A stretch of 64,000 nucleotides of DNA, taken from the NCBI GenBank assembly GCA_030068145.1, contig JAPJBO010000058.1:124001-188000 (forward strand), in the 5' to 3' direction. Each line of letters opens with the position of its first letter. Position 1 is the stretch's first letter. The position numbers and the translations under genes are program-made. Below the pieces are notes generated by a model. That model searched no databases. It worked only from the letters and a program-made list of their open reading frames with translations, and was not told the DNA's origin. The DNA is from Diplonema papillatum (lineage: Eukaryota > Euglenozoa > Diplonemea > Diplonemida > Diplonemidae). This document shows, in pieces, positions 11,352 through 41,361 of this stretch.

Positions 11352-11477
11352 TTGTATAGGCACCTAGGGCAGCATCCTCAAGGATACCGCCAGTTACAAG
11401 CTTTGAAACGAGGGAATGTGCTGAAGCCCGCACGAAACACAGGTAAAATGCGGGTTTCGTGCCAGGCGCAAACGTGC
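11352..11477 (+). repeat. Dispersed repeat family I, diverged copy
   Basis: Shares ordered blocks with the copies at 34.29, 34.50 and 60.18 kb: a TATA(A/G)GCACCT start, then ATGTGCTG(T/A)AGCCC, CACGAAACACAGGTAAA and GGGTTT. It is clearly older than those copies. Confidence 0.6.
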
Positions 11478-12129
11478 AACAGCAAAGTGTACACGAAAGA
11501 AGCCATGCATGCCCACCCAGTACGTATTAGCTTTAAAGGAACCCATTCGACGAAGGTCACCCGGAGACTCTAAAATCCCGGATTCTCAAGCGAACTATAA
11601 CTTTAAAATATACTCCCACAAAGCAGTTGTGTTCATTGTTGTCCCCCTTCCGGATGGCCGTCTCGGCCGTGTTGCTAATACTTACTATTTGTCTTCCCTG
11701 TGAACCTCCAAGCGTCAAGCCAGCCTGCAAAGCTCGGTTCCGAATACTTCAATGCATTGTTACGGAAATGATACCAAAGCCGACTTGGCCGCCGCCACCC
11801 CAAGAATCCCCCGTGCAAAGCGATCAGAAGATGGCGAGAAAGTGACTCATCCCGCCCCGATGGAGTGTGCCATCGTTCTCTCAGGACATGAACCTGCGGA
11901 GTAGCAGCGTTCCGACAGGACGTGGCGGGCGTAACGCACGGAGGAGCCTTGTTGTTCAGAGCTTGAGCGTTATCTTACGGTTATCTCCTGACTCGCTCCA
12001 TTTGAAAGAGTGGGGTTGTCAGGAGAAAACCGGACGCGGGTTCGGGAAAACGATGAATCTAACGGGGTTTTCGATGTTGGTCTTCTGAGAATCACCCGAG
12101 CCGGGGCAAACATGGCAATCGTCGGCTCA

Positions 12130-12360
12130 ACAACCCAGGCAGCAAGGGGGGTAGGGGCGGTGGGAAGAGGAAAGTGTAGGGGTGGTCGGAACAAGAGGGT
12201 AACCCCTGATCGGGGGGTGCCGCGCGGACTCGCCCCCGCCGCCTTCCCCCGAGCACGCGGTTCCCGTCCCCTCGAGGCAGCGACGGCCGGGCCGACCGGA
12301 GAAGGGTGGGGGCGGGGGGGAAGGGAAGCGGGCGTGGGGGCCGGGTGGGTGGGTAGGAAG
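12130..12360. promoter_or_regulatory. GC-rich, G-run-rich upstream region of kinase gene
   Basis: This stretch ends about 75 bp before the proposed kinase ATG and contains many G runs of three or more, densest at 12303-12357, a G-quadruplex-capable pattern on the plus strand. Its position fits a GC-rich promoter or 5' leader; that role is inference. Confidence 0.35.
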
Positions 12361-12436
12361 AGACGATCGCCAAAGATCGGCGGGCCGTCGCACTTAAGCT
12401 TCGACGAAGCGCTGGCCTTCTCCCTGGGCCGCTCAA

Positions 12437-31452
<19,016 letters not shown>

Positions 31453-31485
31453 CAACCCGGCTCTTGACTGCAGGTGCTGCACAGT

Positions 31486-32440
31486 GCATTTTCCCGGAGC
31501 CAGACCACTGGGTCGCGCTCGGCTCCTTCTTTTGGTCGCCTGGTCTTGTGACTCGTCTCGTGAGAAAGGCCCATTACACGGGCATTATATACGCCGCTCC
31601 AGGCTTTCGGACCCAGACCACTGGACCGCGCCCGGCCCCTCCTTTCGGTCGCCTGGTCTTAGTGCCCTCGTCCGGGACCCTCCGAAGAAAGGCCCTAACA
31701 CGGTTTTGTATACTGCAGACCTACCGCGTCCGGACCTTTTTTTGGTCGGCTGGTCTTGACTCGTGGGTCTCCTCCCGAGATCCTCCGGAGAAAAGGCCCA
31801 TTCTTGAAAACCCCCCCACAACACATTGGAAGACCCCCAGGACACCTTCCGAGGTGTTCTGAAGGTCGTCCAAGGTGTGCCGGGGGTCTTCCAAAGTGTC
31901 CAGGGTCTTCCAAAGTGTCCAGGGGGTCTTCCAAAGTGTCCTGGGGGGTTTCCAAGGTGCTCTGGGTGTTTCCAAGGTTGTACACGGGCAATGTATACGC
32001 TGTCCCAGGCTTTCCCCTCCTTTTGGCCGTTTGGTCTCATGACTCGTCTCGTGCCCTCGCCCGGGATCCTCCGGAGAAAGGCTCATCACACGAGCAATGT
32101 ATACGCTGTCCCAGGCTTTCGGACCCAGGCGTCCGACTCCTCCTTTTGGCCGCCTGGTCTTGTGACTCGTCCGTGCCCTCGCCCGGGGCCCTCCGGAGAA
32201 AGGCTCATTACACGAGCAATGTATACGCTGTCCCAGGCTTTCGGACGCAGGCGTCCGACTCCTCCTTTTGGCCGCCTGGTCTTGTGACTCGTCCGTGCCC
32301 TCGCCCGGGGCCCTCCGGAGAAAGGCCCATTGCGCGAGCATTATATACGCTGCCCCAGGCTTTCGCCCAGATCACTGGACCCGTCCCCTTCTTTTGGCCC
32401 GGTCTCGCGACTCGTGCCTCGCCCGGGCCGGCCGGCTTGC
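31486..32440 (+). repeat. About 120-bp degenerate tandem repeat downstream of kinase
   Basis: The landmark CCAGGCTTTC recurs at about 31597, 32006, 32112, 32232 and 32353, each followed by TCCT(T/C)TTGG..CGCCTGGTCT, a GTGCCCTCGCCCGG block and CTCCGGAGAAAGGC. The units of 32.0-32.4 kb are most alike. A separate minisatellite interrupts the array. Confidence 0.85.
31806..31980 (+). repeat. GGTCTTCCAAAGTGTCCAGG-type minisatellite
   Basis: Short imperfect units (about 20-26 bp, with shared TCTTCCAAAGTGTCC) run within the 120-bp repeat zone. Apparent ORFs across it are periodic artefacts. Confidence 0.75.
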
Positions 32441-33019
32441 GCCTCTCTTCGTTCCGCATCACATCGTCTCCGCTCTTCGCTGTGCGGTGTGCCCTGGAGA
32501 TGCGACTTTCGCTCAGTGCTGGCCACAGTACTGAAGATCGATGCAAACGCACGGAGCCTGAGACGACTCCGGAAAAGGCTAGCCGACAAGAACCTCGATG
32601 TTGAGTTCCCTCTTTCATCGCACAACGAGACAAGACCTCGATGCGCTGATACGCTGGAGGTCAGGCTCCACGGTGTTCCAGCTGGGCATTCCGTAGTTCC
32701 CAGCATACTAAGCATCTTGAGGCCGTCGGAGCTTAAGTACCTCTCTGGCGTTCAAGAAAGAAGCAGACGCGATTGTCCGATACCGCAAAAGGGGTCGCAG
32801 GACGAAGGCACCTCAGATGAAAACACCCTGTCCCTTCGAGGATGTCCTGGCTTCGCTCGATGTGACATTGACCACCGCACAGACCATTGCCGTGTTCCTG
32901 GAGACGTTCCCACTTAGCTCCTTCGGCGTTTCCGCTTGAAGACATGTCCTGCGTTAGTGTGCTGCGACGGGGGCCCAGTCTGCACTGCAACCCCTCCTGG
33001 AACACAAACAACTGGGGTT

Positions 33020-33130
33020 TTTCACGCCTTAGCAGTCCCAGGGCCCGGTCCCACCCTCCTGTCATTTTTTTGTGTTCTCGTTGTCATCGCTATCGCGCTG
33101 ACTTTCCGAGAGAGAGTGTGAGAGAGGGAG
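33020..33130 (-). repeat. Dispersed repeat family VII, single reverse copy
   Basis: The reverse complement matches the tandem copies at 54.54-54.94 kb: a CTCTCTCTCGGAAAG segment, GCGATAGCGATGACAACGAG, then CCCTGGGACTGCTAAGGCGTGA. Confidence 0.75.
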
Positions 33131-33582
33131 GAGGAAACATATAAACGCAGTGGCGAAGACTCTATCCTATCCCGCAACACGATCCACACGATGATAGAAG
33201 AAGCCAACTCCCTGGTGTGGCCCGCTTCCCTCTGCATATGGCAGCCGCTGCTAAGTGGGTTGGACGGCAGCAGCGTGTGATAACTCTGCCTGTCGTCCTT
33301 GACAGTAGCGGCAATCGGCGGCGTGCCTATTGGGAATGGGCACCGAATACCGTTTCGTGTATTATCTTCCCCACCTCCCCCCGCTTCCCGCTTTTTCTTC
33401 TTCTTTCTTCTTCTAGAGTGAAACTCGCTTGAACCTCTTTTTTCCTTTGTGAATGGAATCGTGGCGTTTCAGTTCTTGTCCCGGGGGTTGCAGCCACTTC
33501 AGGGCGTGGGCCTGTGACAATCTCGTTGCGCCAGCGAAAGTCATTTGCACGCAAATGAGCACATTCGCAACGTCGCGAGCCG

Positions 33583-33650
33583 CACCTGACGAAACCGCGC
33601 CAAGAGTGACCCCTCCAGTGGTCACGTAGCGAAAGGCTGGCTTAGTTGGT
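33583..33650 (+). mobile_element. 3'-end remnant of the Cys/His-tail LINE family
   Basis: Bases here align to the last codons and 3' UTR of the antisense LINE: AGTGACCC..TC..GG(A/T)..TCACGTAGCGAAA(A/G)GCTGGC. Only the end survives, as expected for a severely 5'-truncated copy. Confidence 0.5.
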
Positions 33651-34287
33651 AGCCCAGCGGACAGGGGCAACATGTTTCCTACAGCCGAGCGCACCGGCGT
33701 TCTGTTGTGTGGAAGCGCTACCACGGGTGGGCCGGGGCCCGCCAGCCGCCCCCCTGTCCCAATTGACCCTGCCTGGTGACAGAATTCAATGCTTCCAAAG
33801 AGGGGATATTTGCCCACGAACTATAACTGATGCGAAAACGTATCCATCCCCAGAAATCCGGCGTAAGCTTCGGCACTGAGTGCTGCGAGCGTCAAGGAAA
33901 GTGGACGGAGGGACGGAATACCCATAATGTGTGAAAGAAAGCGAGAAAAGGAGGGGTGGGGTGGAAAGTGAACGAAGGATTGGCTGTACGAAGCAAACTC
34001 TTTCGACAAAGCACCATTTCGGCCCCTTTTTTCTTTGGTTCTATTTTCGTTGACATATCGTCACTTCTTCGTTTCTTTTTTTCGTCTCCCGGCCCGCTTG
34101 GCACGTCGTGCTCCTTTCTTTATGGGTCGTTGCTCCTGCCACTGACCTTCGGCACCCGAACGCTGCGAAACACACTGCTTTAGGTGTCACGTGCCCATGG
34201 GAGCTGGGCCTTGTGGCGTTTGTTAGATCATGTTTCCGTCCCTCCTGGTCTTTCCCCGCTTTCCTACCGCCACCTCTCCTTTTTTTT

Positions 34288-34640
34288 TGTATAAGCACCT
34301 GCTTTGTAGGAAATGCTTGAGGAGACTGCCAGTTGCGATAGATCAAAGGAGGTAAATGTGCTGTAGCCCACACGAAACACAGGTAAATCTGGGTTTAGTG
34401 GCGGGCGTAAGCGTTCAACAAAAAGACCCACTTTGTAGTTGTATTGTTTTCTCCCCCTCTAGCCTCCTTCGAAATGAGTACAAAGCAGCCCCTCGAGTAT
34501 TTTTGTATAAGCACCTGCTTTGTAGGAAATACTAGAGGAGGCTGCCAGCTGCAAAATATCAAAGCAGGTAAATGTGCTGTAGCCCACACGAAACACAGGT
34601 GAATCTGGGTTTAGTGGCGGGCGTAAGCGTTCAACAAACA
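34288..34640 (+). repeat. Dispersed repeat family I, two copies in tandem
   Basis: A 205-bp unit starting TATAAGCACCTGCTTTGTAG and passing through GTGCTGTAGCCCACACGAAA and GGGTTTAGTGGCGGGCGTAA lies at about 34290-34500 and starts again at about 34503. The first unit matches 60182-60400 almost base for base. Confidence 0.9.
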
Positions 34641-34854
34641 TGAAATGTTAGAGGAAATGAGAAGCTCGTCGCCGTGCGTCCTGCATCCAGCTTTACGTAA
34701 AAAAAAACGATCAGGCACTGCGTTCAACGAAACCAACTCTCTTTCCCCATAATCATCATCGGCATTAGTCTTGTATCAGCCGCGGTTGTGCGAGCGAACT
34801 CTTGTTTCCTTAACTTGCGCTTCGGGTTCCTTCACGGGGCCATCCCGGCTAGTC

Positions 34855-35035
34855 TTTTTAGTACTAGCAATTTTGCGAGTTGCCCTTCAATGCTTTGTGC
34901 AGGCGGCTGAAAAGACGTAGACAGCGTGTTTTGGTTGATCAGAATTCCTTACCTGAACACACAGGGTAAAGACAAGTGGAAAAACGATCACCCGGCACGC
35001 ACAAACAAAACGAAGCGCCTGTCTTTTTTTAATTT
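34855..35035 (+). repeat. Dispersed repeat family II
   Basis: Shares TTTTTAGTACTA, GGTTGCCCTTCAATG, AGACAGCGTGTTTTGGT and AACGATCA with 58985-59140. Its right part also matches the fragment in myosin intron 1. Confidence 0.85.
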
Positions 35036-35238
35036 TTTGTTGCAGACAAAGAAGAAGAAGAAGAAGAAGCAGAGGCATCCGCCGGCACAGTTGATCGTAC
35101 CACCGGTTTCCCTGCCACTTGAGCACTGTTTCCTTTGCCTCTGGCTAGTCCAAAATATTGACATGATCGAGCTAAGGCAAGAACAACAGGTCTGCTCCCC
35201 GCACGCCTGTCCGCTAACTACACGGGCTAAACCAGGCA

Positions 35239-35412
35239 TCGTGTTTTGGTGGTTGATCCGAATTCCGAACCTGAAACTGAACCACTGGGAAACGATGAAC
35301 TGACACATACAAACAAAACGAAGTTCGCGTCTTTTTTTTTCTCGTAAAGCACCTGCTTTGTATGAAATCCTTGAGGACGCTGCGAAATCTCCAAGAAGGA
35401 AAAGGTGCTGTA
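35239..35412 (+). repeat. Fragments of families II and I, side by side
   Basis: Bases 35239-35335 repeat the GTTTTGGTGGTTGATC...ACAAACAAAACGAAG part of family II and are followed directly by a short piece of family I (AAGCACCTGCTTTGTATGAAATCCTTGAGGA, about 35345-35412). The fixed order II then I suggests one larger composite element. Confidence 0.7.
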
Positions 35413-36487
35413 GCCCACAGCCCTCAGAAGCTGGAGTTAGAGCTGGACTTATTAAAGCGGGTGTCACGCCCCCTTGTTGGCTGTGGACGGAGTTTGCCAC
35501 CATCTATGCGCAGCCAGCGAACGACTGTGGGGGAAGTGCCTGTTCGGATCAGCTTTGAACTGCTTCGGGCGACTGCGTTGCAGTTAAAGGACCGAAACAT
35601 GGCGCAGACGGGACCAGTGCGGTGTTGTGCACATATCCATTCCAAGCACGTTTTTCCAATCCCTCCACTCCACACCCATTGATGCTGCATCAAACATACA
35701 TGGGAGGCCAGATTCTGCCTGAACACTGCTTACTAAGATTTAAGATTTACCCCCAACTAAGATTTCCCCCGCTGCTACAACTTCTTAGGCTGGACTCTGG
35801 AAGTGGTGTGCAACCGGTATCCTGGCATTGGAATAGTTGAAAAAGTACTATTGGCCGGAACGGGTTCATTGCTGCAAACTACCGTCCCCTTCCCTGGTCG
35901 GAACCACACCGCTGCTGTTTTTTTTTTTTTGTTTCTCTCTCTTCTTTCTTTTTTTTCCTTTGCCTTTGGTCTTCACCTTTTCCAACTTTTGCCTTTTTTG
36001 TAGTCGCTTCGTTCCATCGGTTCGCATGGTGACTGTTTTCTGTATGCTTCTGCGTGTGTCGTTAAGCGCTACCACACGTCCTTCCGCTCCGTTTGCACGC
36101 AATGGTTCATGCACAGATCCAGCAGGGCTGGCAGGCAGTTGATATGAAATCTTTTGAGCCAGGGTTGTGTTTAGGCCCTCTCTTCGTAGTTGTTTTCCGT
36201 GAGTTAGAGATCTCCATGTGAAGCACATCCGGGTTGCGGAATGTTCACGCATTCCCTTTCGGCAATCCTGCACGTCCGAGCAAGCTCGTCAGTGGCAGCT
36301 TTGAGGCGAGCAATTAAGACCCGATGACCCATGTCCAATTGCTGTTGACACGGAAACCTTCTCCACTTCGGCCTTCAATGTTCTCCATTGAATATTCGCT
36401 ACTACCACGGACATGTGAACTGTGGCAGTGACGTGAACTTCAGTATGGTGCTGGTTCGCTCATTGCAGAAGCTTGCATTTGGAACAC
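35413..36487. other. No gene recognised
   Basis: About 1.1 kb with a long pyrimidine-rich tract (35920-36000) and no domain in any frame. Confidence 0.45.
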
Positions 36488-37009
36488 ATGGCAATGTCTC
36501 GAAAAAGAAATATTGCTGGCACACTCCGCCGGCCGCTTCAGAGCCCCGACGAAGCGCTGCGCCGCCGCCTGCCGGGCGACGGAATCCGCCGCTTTGTAGC
36601 GGCCGGTGCCGCGCGCCACGTCGTGGTTGCGTTGCACCAGCGTAGCGTTCCCTTCGGGGCCGAGGTGCGCGACGCAGTCCCCCGGCGCGCCGCCGGCGTC
36701 GGCCGAAGAATCGCGTTGGATCACCGCGCCGCGAGCGGCGGCAGCGTAGATAGCTCACGCCGACTCATGCGGGATGTCAGTGCGGGTTTAGGTCCGGGCT
36801 CAGATTGTGTGCTGCGCCCGGACCCCGATTTGTTCCGGGGCTTCTTGCATGTCGGGCCTGCAATGACCTTGCGCCATCGTGCCTCTTACGTTGCAGTTGC
36901 AGCATTCTTCTGGAACACAGCCGCCTGGGCGACGTTATGCTTCATAAACACCTTCTTCGCTCTTCAAAGGTCGAGCGCCAAAAAGTCCAAAAAGCTGAAC
37001 GAAAAATAA
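36488..37009 (+). CDS. Hypothetical protein with one C-terminal membrane segment
   Basis: A 173-codon frame from ATGGCAATG to TAA. The product is Arg/Ala/Gly-rich and basic, and ends with a hydrophobic stretch of about 20 residues (VAAFFWNTAAWATLCFINTF) followed by a lysine-rich tail (KKSKKLNEK). That arrangement would suit a tail-anchored membrane protein. I recognise no family. Base composition rises to that of the coding exons in this window for 36520-36800, which is the main support. It may instead be one exon of a longer gene or a chance frame. Confidence 0.35.
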   Translation: MAMSRKRNIAGTLRRPLQSPDEALRRRLPGDGIRRFVAAGAARHVVVALHQRSVPFGAEVRDAVPRRAAGVGRRIALDHRAASGGSVDSSRRLMRDVSAGLGPGSDCVLRPDPDLFRGFLHVGPAMTLRHRASYVAVAAFFWNTAAWATLCFINTFFALQRSSAKKSKKLNEK

Positions 37010-37626
37010 CCCAGCCAACCGCCATCGTAGAAGAGGTGGTGCGGTCAGGCGCGGCTCCTTGATTCGCGCGAAGGGTCCATCGTCTCCCGCCGTTCGGTGT
37101 CGGGGAATCCCGCAGTCTTCAGACCCGTCCAGCTCCGTTGTTGGAAGCTGGAGGAGAGCAGACGGCTCAAAACAAAAAAAGAAGGGGGTTCGGCGTCGAA
37201 AGCACCCCCCCCAACTCTTCGAGCCGAAGGAAAACGGCCACCGCCCCGCGCCGAGCCAAACCACCGCCTGAACGCGTTGGGAGGGGGTGTTGTCCAGAAC
37301 GGTTTCGCGCAGGGGTTTCCTTCTGTTCGATTCTAGCAAAAATCGATTTTCTTTCGTGTTAACCATGCATTGCTGGTACTAAAAATTAGTAGTTGGCAGC
37401 GTACTACATGAAACTTACCAAAGCAGGTGAGTTCCGCTCGTGCGCACGAACAAAAGAAAGCGCCATACTAATTTTTTAAAGCATCGAAAAGACGTGCGGT
37501 GCGGCTTGCCGCAGTTGGGGCGCATGAGCTCATGAGAAGTCTGCCACCTTCTGCGCGCACCAACGTATCCCAGCATCGCCAGCGGCCTCTTGCCGGCTTC
37601 CCGTGCGGCTTCGCGACCGCTTCGAG
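37010..37626. other. Spacer between two hypothetical ORFs
   Basis: Holds a family III dispersed repeat (37358-37455) and no recognised coding sequence. An intron between the flanking ORFs cannot be excluded. Confidence 0.4.
37358..37455 (+). repeat. Dispersed repeat family III
   Basis: Contains GGTACTAAA...TAGTAGTTGGCAGCGTACTA and AAAGCAGGTGAGTTCC, shared with 40655-40745 and 63366-63468. It ends with a GTGCGCACGAACAAA segment. Confidence 0.85.
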
Positions 37627-38535
37627 ATGGCGCGCGTGGGGATGGAGCACGGCCGGAGCCGCACCACAGCCAAGGCGCGCCCTCTGGCGGAGGAGTCGCT
37701 ATTCGAGCTGCTAGCAAAGGGCGAGCTCGCGGTGCCCCGAAAGCCGCCGCGGGCCGGCCCGGACCGGAGACGGCCGAGACCCCCGAACCCGGACACAATC
37801 GCCGAACCCGTTCGGGAACCCCTCCCCGACGTGTTGAACGCCTCTTCGTCCACATCTCGGTCGACCGCCGGCAGAGCGACACCTGGCGACGGCACCCTCG
37901 TCGCGGCCGAGTCCAAAAGCCTGGCAGCATCCTCCAAGGCCCCCACCCGACCCCTCTCCTTGGGCTTATCCCGCGGAGGCCGCTTGGTGCACGGGCACCC
38001 TGCCGAAGAGCGGCTGGCCCCTGCGCCGCCGAGTAGGAGCCCCCTGGCTCGGTCGCAGCGCGAGTCGCCGGCCGCGCGCCTGCCGGCAGCGACGGCCGCC
38101 CTGCTGGCCCGGTCGCAGCACGTCATCGCACAGGTTGAGACGCGGCTGTCGCTCGCGGCGCGGCCCGTCCGCCGCGTCCGCCTCACGTGCCGGTTTCCGA
38201 AGTACCGCGTGCCGCCTCCGCAGTCCTTCTTGAGCAACTGCTCGCGCATCCTGTACGTCCTGCAAGAGACCCCATCTCGCCGAGACGGCGAGCCGTCGGA
38301 CAGCGACCCCCGGTATCCCTCCGCGTCCTCCGACGGAAGTGACGACAGCAACGACGACGAAGCCCCGCCTCTACAAGGGGCGTGGGCGGCGCACGATCCT
38401 GCGCGGGTCAAGAAAAACTCGCTCGGCGACCTGATGGCGCACGTGGAAGAGGTGCGCGGCCACGTCCTGTCGCAGCTCGTCGTCGTCCCCGCTGAGGCGC
38501 CCAGACTCGGGCTTCTGCCGTCGCCGCCAACGTGA
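37627..38535 (+). CDS. Hypothetical basic, low-complexity protein
   Basis: A 302-codon frame from ATG (MARVGMEHGRSRTTAK) to TGA. The first two-thirds are Pro/Arg/Ala/Ser-rich and look disordered; a more structured part (RRVRLTCRFPKYRVPPPQ; NCSRILYVLQET) is followed by an acidic Ser/Asp stretch (SSDGSDDSNDDEAPP) and a helical end (LGDLMAHVEEVRGHVLSQLV). The GC-rich codon pattern is like that of the myosin and kinase exons. I recognise no family. A long antisense frame over the same bases (37530-38594) is Ser/Arg/Cys-rich and judged a shadow. Confidence 0.5.
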   Translation: MARVGMEHGRSRTTAKARPLAEESLFELLAKGELAVPRKPPRAGPDRRRPRPPNPDTIAEPVREPLPDVLNASSSTSRSTAGRATPGDGTLVAAESKSLAASSKAPTRPLSLGLSRGGRLVHGHPAEERLAPAPPSRSPLARSQRESPAARLPAATAALLARSQHVIAQVETRLSLAARPVRRVRLTCRFPKYRVPPPQSFLSNCSRILYVLQETPSRRDGEPSDSDPRYPSASSDGSDDSNDDEAPPLQGAWAAHDPARVKKNSLGDLMAHVEEVRGHVLSQLVVVPAEAPRLGLLPSPPT

Positions 38536-40323
38536 TCGCCACAGTCCACGAGCCGCCTAGACAAAGCGGGGGTGGCTTGCAGTGTTTGCAGCATTTAAGC
38601 AGCCAAGAAGCATGTGAGATCTCGGTGGTTACCGCGGCGTTGCCCCGGGTCCAGTGAACAGTTCTGAGCGATTCGCTCGAAGTTTGCCTTCGCTTTTTCG
38701 AAAGATCGTACGGAGGCACAGCAAATCGCCGTTCAGTGTCTCAGAACGTTGTACGAGCCAACGAGCGTCCCAACAAAGCCCTGCAACGAATCCGAGCGTC
38801 ACTGCTGCATTCTACGCGTTTCTTCCTCAACTGCTGGCAGAGCGACTCGAGCCGCGCTCGCCTCTGTCGGCAAGAACGAACCACGTCTCTCTGTTTGCCG
38901 CCGGCTTTCGGTAGCCGACGTGGGAGCCAGACGAGAGCAGAAAGAAGCAACACGACTTGCACTCAATCAACTGCCCGGCTGCCATCTTACGTGATCGTGC
39001 GGATCGATGGCCGCCTCAGTTGACACATCTTTCCTGATAGGATGAAGGGAAGACACCACCGCGGTGTCTGTCAAGCAACCAACAGTCTGTACAATTCTAA
39101 GCCTTTCGAAATTGCGAGGCAACCAAACGGGGTTCGCACTGTCCGCTGAGCTTACGTCGTGTTCTTTGGATGGATGATAGAGCGCCAAGCTTTCAGCGAG
39201 TGAAACCTTCTGTTATAGCGAACGTCTGCTGATACTCAATCGCCACCGAAACTACAGAGCGGTGGAAGTAGTAACTTCTGAAAAGAGTGCTGAGTAACCC
39301 CGGTCAACGTGTGCCCACTATGCTCGGAGACGAATGCAAGGAGCAGTGTTACGTTTGCCTTGGACCCTGATGTACTGCGATTTGGCATCATGAAGCCAGC
39401 GCGAGAGGTCCAGGGCAGTGGTATCAAGTGGCACCATTGTCGACCCGCAGAACTTTGACACGAAATGCCTGCAACGAACACGTTGCACGGCTACGTGCCG
39501 GTACGAAATATCATGTCCATCAAGTTCAAAACCGATATCATTGTCAGGGAAATACGACCTTTTCCAGTGAGTTCGCCCGCGCAGCCGCCCCGTTTCGGAT
39601 TTCCCTCGGCAAGCCGAGATCCGCCACATCCTCCCACCCTCCCGTTTGTGCATTACCCCGGTGTAAACGCAGGGACGCTTAGGCCCAGCGCCCGTCCTGC
39701 TGCTCAGCGCTGAGTGAAAAGAATAAAGTAGACGGAAATAAACCATCGGCAGGAAACAGTCTCGGAGAAAAAAAGGGCCCATCCTTCCCGCGTTTGCCTC
39801 TCCGTTTGTCACCCCGGCCGGAAACTTCGCGCCACGCCCTTAAGCGCTCGGGAATACCTTGCTACACCCACTGCCCGTGATACTGTAGGAGCTTCCTTTG
39901 CTACAACCACTGCCCGTGATACTTCAGGAAGGGGCTTACTTTTGCACCCAGGTGCTTTCATTGCCATTGTTGCCACATCCACTAGAAGACGCAACCTCCA
40001 GAGAAGTGTGGGGGTGGCCCGATTGGCCTGGCTGCGGGGGCTCAGGAGCTGGGATGGATTACTGGAACAACAGGAGACACACTACTGTTTTCCGAGTACG
40101 CCGACAACGGTTCGACTGACCGAACCGAGCTGCGCACGCGCTCCCGTTGCCATTTCTGCGAGACTTATTGTTACCATCACATACATGGGAGGCAACACTA
40201 AACTGTGATAGTTCCGTCCTCATTAGGTCGTTGCAAGCATCTTTTTCCACATCACCCTCGAATCGAATTCTGACACCAACCTCATTGAAACCAGGCGGGC
40301 GCAGGGTGGGGGTCGCTCGCCCG
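38536..40323. other. Intergenic, no gene recognised
   Basis: About 1.8 kb with no domain on either strand and no strong repeat. The last 60 bases rise in GC before the dynactin start codon. Confidence 0.45.
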
Positions 40324-41361
40324 ATGGAAGAACGGGCGAATGTGATATGTAGTACAGCGGAGGTCGACAAGGACGTGACGTTCGGCAAAGGTAACGTGGT
40401 GCACCCGCTGGCCAAGATAAAGGCATTGAACGGCCCGATCGTGATCGGGGACGGCAACGTGATCCACGAGCTCGCGGACATCCGCAACTTGCTGCCGCTG
40501 CACGAGAACGGCGAGCCGCAGACGCTGCGCGTCGGGGACGGCAACCTGTTCGAAACAGGTTGCACCGTGCGCAGCCGGAGTATCGGCGACCACAACGTCT
40601 TCCGCGTCCAATCGTCGCTCGGGCTCAATTCACAGATTGGTATGGGTATTTTCCAGTGCGTTGTTGGTACTAAAAAATGTAGTTGGCAGCGTACTACGTG
40701 AAGCTTTCCAAAGCAGGCGAGTTCCACTAGTGCGAAAAGGAAACCACTTAATAGTTTCTTTGCAGCAAACCTTTCGTGACCGTGATTGGGCGGGTCTCCA
40801 CGAATAAGAGAAAAGTAAAGCAAGACCTGCCCCCTGCGCCTGCTGTCCCCGGCTGCAGTCGGGGGCTCACAAAGCAAGTTCGGCTTCGCAGCGTCGCTGG
40901 TCTTCTGGCCTCAGAAATCTGGGCTTGCGCGACTGCACCCGATGCTGCGAGGAAAAGAAGAACACCGGACCTGCCCCCCGCGTCTGCCGCTTCGGCAGTT
41001 GCCACCTACTGCAACACATGGCGGTGTCCATCTCCATCCCGGACTTAAAGCTAGTGCCCGCGGGCTACATGGAGCGAAACGAATGTTCTTCTGTCTTCTG
41101 GATACGAGCGAGTTATTCGAACACCCGCCCCCAGAAAAAAACAGGTCTATCAAACACCCACACACCCATGCAGAGTCATACTCACTCGTCGTGACGAGAC
41201 GCGCCATCGGGCCAAACAACACCCTGCCGTCCAACACGATTGTGTACGGCAGCGAAGGCGAGTCTCGGCCTGCGGCGGTGGAGAACAGACCGGACCCCGA
41301 AGTTGCGATGATGGCGGCGTTTCTCCGACAGACATTGCCGAGCTTTCACACTCTCCAGTGA
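40324..41361 (+). CDS. DCTN6: Dynactin subunit 6 (p27), two exons
   Basis: Left-handed beta-helix subunit of the dynactin pointed-end complex, which helps dynein attach to membrane cargo. Exons 40324-40639 and 41174-41361 give about 167 residues (the human protein is 190). The hexapeptide repeats typical of this fold run through FGKGNVVHPLAKIKALNGPI and VIGDGNVIHELADIRN, GDGNLFETGCTV and IGDHNVFRVQSSLG. The second exon gives NTLPSNTIVYGSEG and the family's closing helix FLRQTLPSFHTL. The phases fit (one base carried over, making a Glu codon). A small extra exon in the intron is possible because the join is shorter than in animals. Its presence implies cytoplasmic dynein transport in this organism. 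Confidence 0.82.
40640..41173 (+). other. DCTN6 intron with dispersed repeats
   Basis: GTATGG donor, CCCATGCAG acceptor. It holds a family III copy (about 40655-40745) and two short copies of a GACCTGCCCCC(T/C)GCG(C/T)CTGC repeat (about 40808-40850 and 40968-41000), the first shared almost exactly with 58721-58765. Confidence 0.75.
40655..40745 (+). repeat. Dispersed repeat family III in DCTN6 intron
   Basis: GTTGGTACTAAAAAATGTAG, TTGGCAGCGTACTACGTGAA and AAAGCAGGCGAGTTCCACTA match the copies at 37.36 and 63.37 kb. Confidence 0.85.

Larger units (their letters stand above)
10754..12436. other. Intergenic region between myosin and kinase
   Basis: No gene recognised. It contains a diverged member of the CACCTGCTTTG-type repeat (about 11352-11477), a copy of the CACCCGGAGACT-TAAAA motif (about 11557-11616), and a GC-rich, G-run-rich stretch (12130-12360) just upstream of the kinase start codon. 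Confidence 0.5.
32441..34287. other. Intergenic debris
   Basis: No gene recognised on either strand. It contains a reverse-oriented member of the CTTAGCAGTCCCAGGGCC repeat (about 33020-33130) and a short 3' remnant of the antisense-LINE family (about 33583-33650). Confidence 0.45.

Noticed and set aside
31585-32341. Minus-strand frames of about 150-200 codons downstream of the kinase
   Set aside because: They run through a degenerate 120-bp tandem repeat and a short minisatellite; periodic artefacts.
37530-38594. 354-codon minus-strand frame
   Set aside because: Opposite the 302-codon plus-strand ORF; Ser/Arg/Cys-rich composition typical of antisense frames. The plus strand has the more natural protein.
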